A stretch of DNA of 64,000 nt from NCBI RefSeq assembly GCF_020073745.1, contig NZ_JAIRAU010000057.1, positions 370,620 to 434,619 of the forward strand, read 5' to 3'. This stretch comes from Nannocystis pusilla. Its GTDB lineage: Bacteria; Myxococcota_A; Polyangia; Nannocystales; Nannocystaceae. The notes beneath the pieces are model-generated. The model was not told the DNA's origin, ran no database searches, and worked only from the letters and a program-made list of their open reading frames with translations. This document shows positions 60,268 through 64,000 of this stretch, one piece after another. The translations under genes were made by a program, and so were the position numbers. Every line of letters begins with the position of its first letter. The first letter of the stretch is position 1.

Positions 60268-60822
60268 ATGAAGGGCGTCGTGTTCACCGAGTTCCTCGAG
60301 ATGGTGGAGGCGCAGTTCTCGAGCGAGATGGTCGAAGAGCTGCTGGGGAGCTGCGAGCTGGCGTCAGGAGGCGCGTACACGTCGATCGGCACCTACGACC
60401 ACCGCGAGCTGGTCGCGCTCGTCGGGGCGCTGTCCGAAAAGACAGGTGCTCCGGGCGGCGCGCTGGTCCACGAGTTCGGGCGCCACCTGCTGCGCCGCTT
60501 CACCGTCGGGTTCCCCGGGTTCTTCGCGGCGGCGCGCGACACGTTCGCGTTCCTGGCCCAGGTCGAGGGCTACGTGCACGCCGAGGTGCGCAAGCTGTAC
60601 CCGGACGCCGAGCTGCCGACCTTCGAGTGCCGCGTCGACGGACATGACCGTATGGACATGGTCTATCGGTCAACTCGTGGTTTCGCCGACCTGGCGCACG
60701 GGCTGATCGTGGCGACGGCGGAGCACTACGGGGAGGCGATCACGGTCGAGGTCGAGGACCTGTCGGGCGGGGCGCGGACGCACGTGCGCTTCGAGCTGCG
60801 CAAGCGGGGCGCCGCGGAGTGA
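60268..60822 (+). CDS. H-NOX (heme nitric oxide/oxygen-binding) sensor protein
   Basis: 184 residues from the ATG at 60268 with GGAGG upstream. A standalone H-NOX domain: proximal heme ligand His104 in VEGYVHAEVRKLYPDAELP, and the heme-propionate YxSxR motif at Tyr133-Ser135-Arg137 (VYRSTRGFADLAHGL). FLEMVEAQFSSEMVEELLG is the typical N-terminus. It binds NO (perhaps CO) and passes the signal to the kinase encoded 12 bases downstream. Two diverged dyads fall in the gene: TGTCC-GAAA-AGACA (60431-60444), encoding the normal residues LSEKTG, and TGACC-GTAT-GGACA (60645-60658), encoding HDRMDM. Confidence 0.92.
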   Translation: MKGVVFTEFLEMVEAQFSSEMVEELLGSCELASGGAYTSIGTYDHRELVALVGALSEKTGAPGGALVHEFGRHLLRRFTVGFPGFFAAARDTFAFLAQVEGYVHAEVRKLYPDAELPTFECRVDGHDRMDMVYRSTRGFADLAHGLIVATAEHYGEAITVEVEDLSGGARTHVRFELRKRGAAE

Positions 60823-60834
60823 GCGAGAGGGCCC

Positions 60835-61734
60835 GTGGACGAGCTCGAGATCTTCCGCCGCCGCTACGACCGCGAGCGCCGGGCCCGCAAGGAGGCCGAG
60901 ACGTTCGCGGAGGCGAAGACCCGCGAGCTGTACGAGACCAATCAGGCGCTGCAGCGGCTGGCGGCGACGCTGCAGGAGCAGGTCGCGGAGCGCACGGCGG
61001 AGCTGCAGCGGATCGCCGACGAGGCGGTGGCGGCGAGCGAGGCCAAGTCGCTGTTCCTCAGCGCGGTCAGCCACGAGCTGCGCACGCCGCTCAACGCGAT
61101 CGTCGGCTACGGCGAGCTGCTCGGCGAGGAGCTGGTGGACCTCGGCGCCGGCGACCTCGCCAGTCAGGCCGAGAAGATCGTGGGCGCGGCGCGGCACCTG
61201 CACGCGCTCGTCAACGACCTGCTCGACCTGCAGAAGGTCGAGGCGGGCAAGCTGGTGCTGACGTTCTCCGAGGTCGACGTGGCCGGGGTGATCGCCGAGG
61301 TGACCGACGCGCTGGGGGCGAAGCTGCAGGACGGGGCCAACGCGCTGCGCGTGACGGTCGAACCGACGGCGCGGCGGCTGCGGACCGACGAGCTGCGCCT
61401 GCGCCAGGTGCTCTACAACCTGCTCAGCAACGCGGCCAAGTTCACGCAGGAGGGCACGGTCTCGCTGCGCGCCCGCGCGGCGTCGCGCTCGGGCCGGCGC
61501 GGGGTGGTGTTCGAGGTCGAGGACACCGGCGCCGGGATGACGCCGGAACAGCTGGGACGCCTGTTCGCGCCCTACGTTCAGGTGGACGAGGTGCTGGCGC
61601 GCCGCCACGGCGGGACGGGGCTCGGGCTCGCGCTCACGCGCCGGCTCTGTCAATTGCTGGGCGGCGAGATCACGGTCGAGAGCGAGGCCGGGCGCGGCTC
61701 GTGCTTCCGCGTGTTCTTGCCCGCGGCCGCGTGA
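60835..61734 (+). CDS. Soluble hybrid-less histidine kinase, H-NOX partner (HnoK-like)
   Basis: 299 residues from a GTG at 60835 (GAGAGG upstream). No membrane helix. An N-terminal coiled coil of about 65 residues (RERRARKEAETFAEAKTREL onward) leads into the phospho-acceptor domain FLSAVSHELRTPLNAIVG with His80. The HATPase follows: N box LYNLLSNAAKF, G1 EDTGAGM and G2 GGTGLGLAL. In known H-NOX/HnoK pairs, NO-bound H-NOX inhibits the kinase. No response regulator or receiver domain lies in the window, so output is through a partner elsewhere. Confidence 0.92.
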   Translation: MDELEIFRRRYDRERRARKEAETFAEAKTRELYETNQALQRLAATLQEQVAERTAELQRIADEAVAASEAKSLFLSAVSHELRTPLNAIVGYGELLGEELVDLGAGDLASQAEKIVGAARHLHALVNDLLDLQKVEAGKLVLTFSEVDVAGVIAEVTDALGAKLQDGANALRVTVEPTARRLRTDELRLRQVLYNLLSNAAKFTQEGTVSLRARAASRSGRRGVVFEVEDTGAGMTPEQLGRLFAPYVQVDEVLARRHGGTGLGLALTRRLCQLLGGEITVESEAGRGSCFRVFLPAAA

Positions 61735-61902
61735 TCACTGCAGCCGCGGCGGGCCGGGACGGGGCACGACAGGCTGCTCGTCGCGAGCGAAGCGCCGGGC
61801 CTGGGCGGCTCGCATGACCCCGCGGAGCGCGAACGCCAGCAGGAACAGGAAGGGCACGCCGAGGAAGATCAGGGTCATGATCGAGCCGGACATGTTCTTC
61901 AT
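61735..61902 (-). CDS. Small single-pass membrane protein
   Basis: 55 residues from the ATG at 61902 to the TGA at 61737-61735, immediately abutting the kinase stop on the other strand. Sequence: MKNMSGSIMTLIFLGVPFLF with LLAFALRGVMRAAQARRF, ending PRPGPPRLQ. One clear helix (IMTLIFLGVPFLFLLAFALR) is followed by a positively charged tail, so the C-terminus is probably cytosolic. No family was recognised and no strong ribosome site was seen. The good helix and normal codon pattern favour a real gene. Confidence 0.6.
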   Translation of the reverse strand: MKNMSGSIMTLIFLGVPFLFLLAFALRGVMRAAQARRFARDEQPVVPRPGPPRLQ

Positions 61903-61985
61903 AGGCGATCAGCGTGAGGCGCCGATCCGGGCGGTCAATCGCCTGCGAATGCGCTGGAGGCCTGCACTGCCGATCGTGGGTGCGG

Positions 61986-62315
61986 TCAGAGGTGCCTGGT
62001 GACCGCGGCCTCGAAGCGGGCGTAGGGCGGGGCGCCGGCGATCTGCTCGACGACCTTGCCGCCCCTGAACAGCAGGGTCGTGGGGATCGAGCGGACGCCG
62101 TAGGTTTGCGGGGTGTCCTGGTTGTCGTCGATGTTGAGGCGGCCGGCCCTGAGTTTGTCGGCGAACGCGGTCGCCAGCTTGGAGGTGTACTGCCCGACGG
62201 TCCGCGAGGGGGCGTTCCAGGTGGCGAAGAACTCGACGAGTGTGAGCATCGGCGACTCGAGGACCTCGGCGGTGAAGTTGGCGTCGGTGAACTCGCGGAC
62301 CAGGGGGTTGGGCAT
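61986..62315 (-). CDS. Thioredoxin-fold protein without active-site cysteines
   Basis: 109 residues, standard thioredoxin length. FTDANFTAEVLESPMLTLVE, FFATWNAPSRTVGQYTSKLA, LNIDDNQDTPQTYGVRSIPT and TLLFRGGKVVEQIAGA are all thioredoxin-like, including the cis-Pro (SIPTT). The WCGPC site is W33-N-A-P-S37, so both redox cysteines are missing. It cannot act as a disulfide reductase and may serve as a binding or chaperone-type thioredoxin. It lies 31 bases downstream of the TetR gene on the same strand. Confidence 0.88.
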   Translation of the reverse strand: MPNPLVREFTDANFTAEVLESPMLTLVEFFATWNAPSRTVGQYTSKLATAFADKLRAGRLNIDDNQDTPQTYGVRSIPTTLLFRGGKVVEQIAGAPPYARFEAAVTRHL

Positions 62316-62346
62316 GATCGCAGCGTTACCGCTGCTCCGCGCGCGA

Positions 62347-62949
62347 TCAAGGCTCCGGCAGGCCGTCGACCACGTGCTGGATCTGCGCCGCCAGGCACGA
62401 CGCCAGCGCCGCGTCCGGCCCGCCCGCGAAGGCGCGCATCGGCAGCGCCTGGCGGAACAGCCAGGTGCCCGAGATGATGGCGAGCAGCAGGGCGGCGCGG
62501 GCCTCGGCGCGTGGGGGCCCGAGCCAGCGCGCGAGCGGCTGGATCACGCGCGCGTTGAGCAGCTCGGTGGCGAGGTCGCGCACCTCGGGGTCGCCGGCGG
62601 CGTGAAGGAGGATCGAGAGGGTGTCGGCGTCGCGCAGCGGCTTGCTGAAGAAGTAGCGCGCGATATGACGCCCGACGGTGGCGCGGTCGGGGCCGAGAAA
62701 AGGGGCGAGACCGATGTCGGTCTCGATCGCGGCGAGGAACAGGTCGCGCTTCGAGCCGAAGTAGCGGACCACCAGCGCCGGGGTGATGCCGGCCGCCCTG
62801 GCGATCTCTCGCATGCCCGCGTTGGCGTAGCCGCGGGTGGCGAACAACAGGCGCGCCGCCCGGAGGATCTCCGCCCGGGTCTGCTCGGCGTCGCGGGGGC
62901 GCGGCGCGGGGGCGGAACAGAGGCGGAACGGGCTCTTGCGCTGGGCCAT
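62347..62949 (-). CDS. TetR-family regulator, divergent from an SDR gene
   Basis: 200 residues from the ATG at 62949. N-terminal helix-turn-helix: EILRAARLLFATRGYANAGM, REIARAAGITPALVVRYFGS and KRDLFLAAIETDIG. The C-terminal domain (LNARVIQPLARWLGPPRAEA; RAALLLAIISGTWLFRQALP) is of the AcrR-like TetR_C type seen in actinobacterial regulators. Two palindromic sites in the divergent gap (62961-62976, 63008-63023) fit control of itself and of the short-chain dehydrogenase. Confidence 0.88.
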   Translation of the reverse strand: MAQRKSPFRLCSAPAPRPRDAEQTRAEILRAARLLFATRGYANAGMREIARAAGITPALVVRYFGSKRDLFLAAIETDIGLAPFLGPDRATVGRHIARYFFSKPLRDADTLSILLHAAGDPEVRDLATELLNARVIQPLARWLGPPRAEARAALLLAIISGTWLFRQALPMRAFAGGPDAALASCLAAQIQHVVDGLPEP

Positions 62950-62960
62950 CGGTGTTTTTT

Positions 62961-63023
62961 GTAAACGCCTGTTGACTTCTACCACGGGCGGTCCAAGATG
63001 CGACCAAGTAAACGGTCGTTTAC
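62961..63023. promoter_or_regulatory. Two TetR-type operator sites and the SDR promoter region
   Basis: GTAAACGGTCGTTTAC (63008-63023) is a 7+7 dyad with a 2-base centre. GTAAACGCCTGTTGAC (62961-62976) matches it at 12 of the 14 arm positions. A TTGACT at 62972-62977 may be the -35 of the SDR promoter, overlapping the second site. Local AT-rich sequence (TTTTTT at 62955-62960) supports a promoter. Confidence 0.7.
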
Positions 63024-63043
63024 AGGAACCGAGGAGACGCAGC

Positions 63044-63928
63044 ATGAGCGGCTGGGGCACGAAGGACATCCCGCGACTGGACGGCAAGACGGCCGTGGTC
63101 ACGGGCGCGAACAGCGGGATCGGCTACTACACGGCGCTGGAGCTGGCGCGCGCGGGGGCGACGGTGGTGATCGGCTGCCGCGACGCGGGCCGCGGCGAGG
63201 AGGCGCTGCGAGGGCTGCGGCAGCAGTCGGGCGGGCAGGTCTCGCTGGTGGCGCTCGACCTGTCGTCGCTGGCGTCGGTGCGGGCGTTCGCCGACGAGGT
63301 GCGCGCGGCCCACCCGCGCCTCGACCTGCTGATCAACAACGCGGGCATCATGGCGCTGCCGCGGCGCGAGCTGACCGTCGACGGGTTCGAGAAGCAGTTC
63401 GGCACCAACCACCTCGGGCACTTCGCGCTCACCGGCCTGCTGTGGCCGGCGCTGCGGGCCAGCCCGGCGGCGCGGGTGGTGACGGTCAGCAGCGGCATGG
63501 CGTGGATGGGCCGGCTCGACGTCGACGACCTGCAGAGCGAGCGGCGCTACTCGCCGATGGGCACCTACTCCGACTCGAAGCTGGCCAACCTGCTGTTCAT
63601 GCTCGAGCTGCAGCGGCGCGCGGGTTCGCCGGCGCTGCGCAGCGTGGGGGCGCACCCGGGCGGGGCGGCGACCAACCTGCAGAAGCACGCGTTCACCCGC
63701 AGCATCAAGTGGTTCGGGCAGTCGGCGCAGGACGGCGCGCTGCCGTCGCTGCGCGCGGCCATGGCCCCGGACGTGAAGGGCGGCGAGTACTACGGGCCGT
63801 GGCTGCTGACGATGCGCGGCGCGCCGGGGCGGGCGTGGATCGCCCCGCGCGCCCGCAACGAGCTGTTGGCGCGGCGGCTGTGGCAGCGCTCGGAGGAGCT
63901 GACCGGCGTGCGCTTCGACCTGTCCTGA
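63044..63928 (+). CDS. Short-chain dehydrogenase/reductase (retinol-dehydrogenase-like)
   Basis: 294 residues from the ATG at 63044 with GAGGAG upstream. SDR motifs: TAVVTGANSGIGYYTALELA (TGxxxGxG), DLLINNAGIM, VVTVSSGMAWMG (catalytic Ser) and YSDSKLANLLFMLEL (YxxxK). CRD after the third strand suggests NADP preference. The substrate is probably a lipid-like alcohol or ketone, as in the retinol/protochlorophyllide-reductase branch. The stop codon lies in the spacer of a dyad (TGTCC-TGAG-GGGCA, 63921-63934). Confidence 0.9.
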   Translation: MSGWGTKDIPRLDGKTAVVTGANSGIGYYTALELARAGATVVIGCRDAGRGEEALRGLRQQSGGQVSLVALDLSSLASVRAFADEVRAAHPRLDLLINNAGIMALPRRELTVDGFEKQFGTNHLGHFALTGLLWPALRASPAARVVTVSSGMAWMGRLDVDDLQSERRYSPMGTYSDSKLANLLFMLELQRRAGSPALRSVGAHPGGAATNLQKHAFTRSIKWFGQSAQDGALPSLRAAMAPDVKGGEYYGPWLLTMRGAPGRAWIAPRARNELLARRLWQRSEELTGVRFDLS

Positions 63929-64000
63929 GGGGCAGGATCGGCGCTGCGCGAGCGCCTGCTCGACCCGCGGGCCGACCAGGTCACGCCGGTCGGCCGCAGC
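63929..64000. other. Right-edge sequence, unassigned
   Basis: The last 72 bases can be read as protein-like on the plus strand (LRERLLDPRADQVTPVGRS), but no start codon is visible and the window ends. No gene is claimed. Confidence 0.3.

Overview
The window is about 70% G+C with densely packed genes, many tiny overlaps (ATGA, GTGA) and many lipoprotein signals. The gene set is Gram-negative: TamB, OmpA/Pal-type lipoproteins, a DsbA-like lipoprotein and a C39/HlyD exporter. Cys-rich and Ser/Thr-rich lipoproteins, an FG-GAP surface protein, squalene-cyclase-like and squalene-epoxidase-like enzymes, and an H-NOX/kinase pair point to Myxococcota, probably the Nannocystales side. That placement is inference, because no rRNA or tRNA gene was found.

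Layout. 1-4 kb: an acyl-CoA dehydrogenase fragment joined to a truncated membrane-protein gene, an MscS channel, a Cys-rich lipoprotein, a remnant of a Na+/H+ antiporter and a small membrane protein. 4-15 kb: HAD-GH65 phosphorylase fusion, Ca2+-type P-ATPase and TamB in a row. 15-20 kb: two paralogous lipoproteins flank a Pal-like lipoprotein, an AI-2E exporter and a Cys-rich lipoprotein; a PAP2 phosphatase follows. 20.5-22.2 kb: a TetR-YCII-Tag operon with two palindromic operators. 22.7-24 kb: DUF4398 and DUF4398-OmpA lipoproteins. 24-25.7 kb: a complete IS1380-family element. 25.8-32.7 kb: NDP-forming acyl-CoA synthetase, a frameshifted lipoprotein, a three-gene ArsB/NhaD permease operon and a stretch of decayed coding sequence. 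32.7-35 kb: YceI, OsmC, pirin and RidA. 35-43 kb: an active/inactive amidohydrolase pair, a DsbA-like/UbiA/unknown operon and an RluA pseudouridine synthase. 43-49.5 kb: lipoproteins, then a squalene-hopene-cyclase-like protein lacking its DxDD acid next to a squalene-epoxidase-like flavoprotein. 49.5-60.1 kb: a minus-strand operon of FG-GAP lipoprotein, zinc-peptidase-like lipoprotein, HlyD adaptor, C39-peptidase ABC exporter, a coupled short frame and a second ABC exporter. 60.2-64 kb: H-NOX with its histidine kinase, small proteins including a cysteine-less thioredoxin, and a TetR/SDR divergent pair with operators.

Two things stand out. First, a rigid dyad, TGTCC-N4-GGACA (extended form ACATGTCC-N4-GGACATGT), recurs throughout. 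I count 14 exact cores plus about 25 diverged ones, always with a 4-base spacer. It lies inside conserved coding sequence on both strands, in an IS, and in every one of the four convergent gene gaps between 34 and 50 kb. I know of no described family matching it. Second, the 49.5-60.1 kb operon ties a dual ABC/C39 peptide-export machine to an integrin-like surface protein and a membrane-anchored metallopeptidase. No recognisable precursor peptide is present except possibly a short frame, coupled at both ends, that carries a perfect 21-bp inverted repeat.
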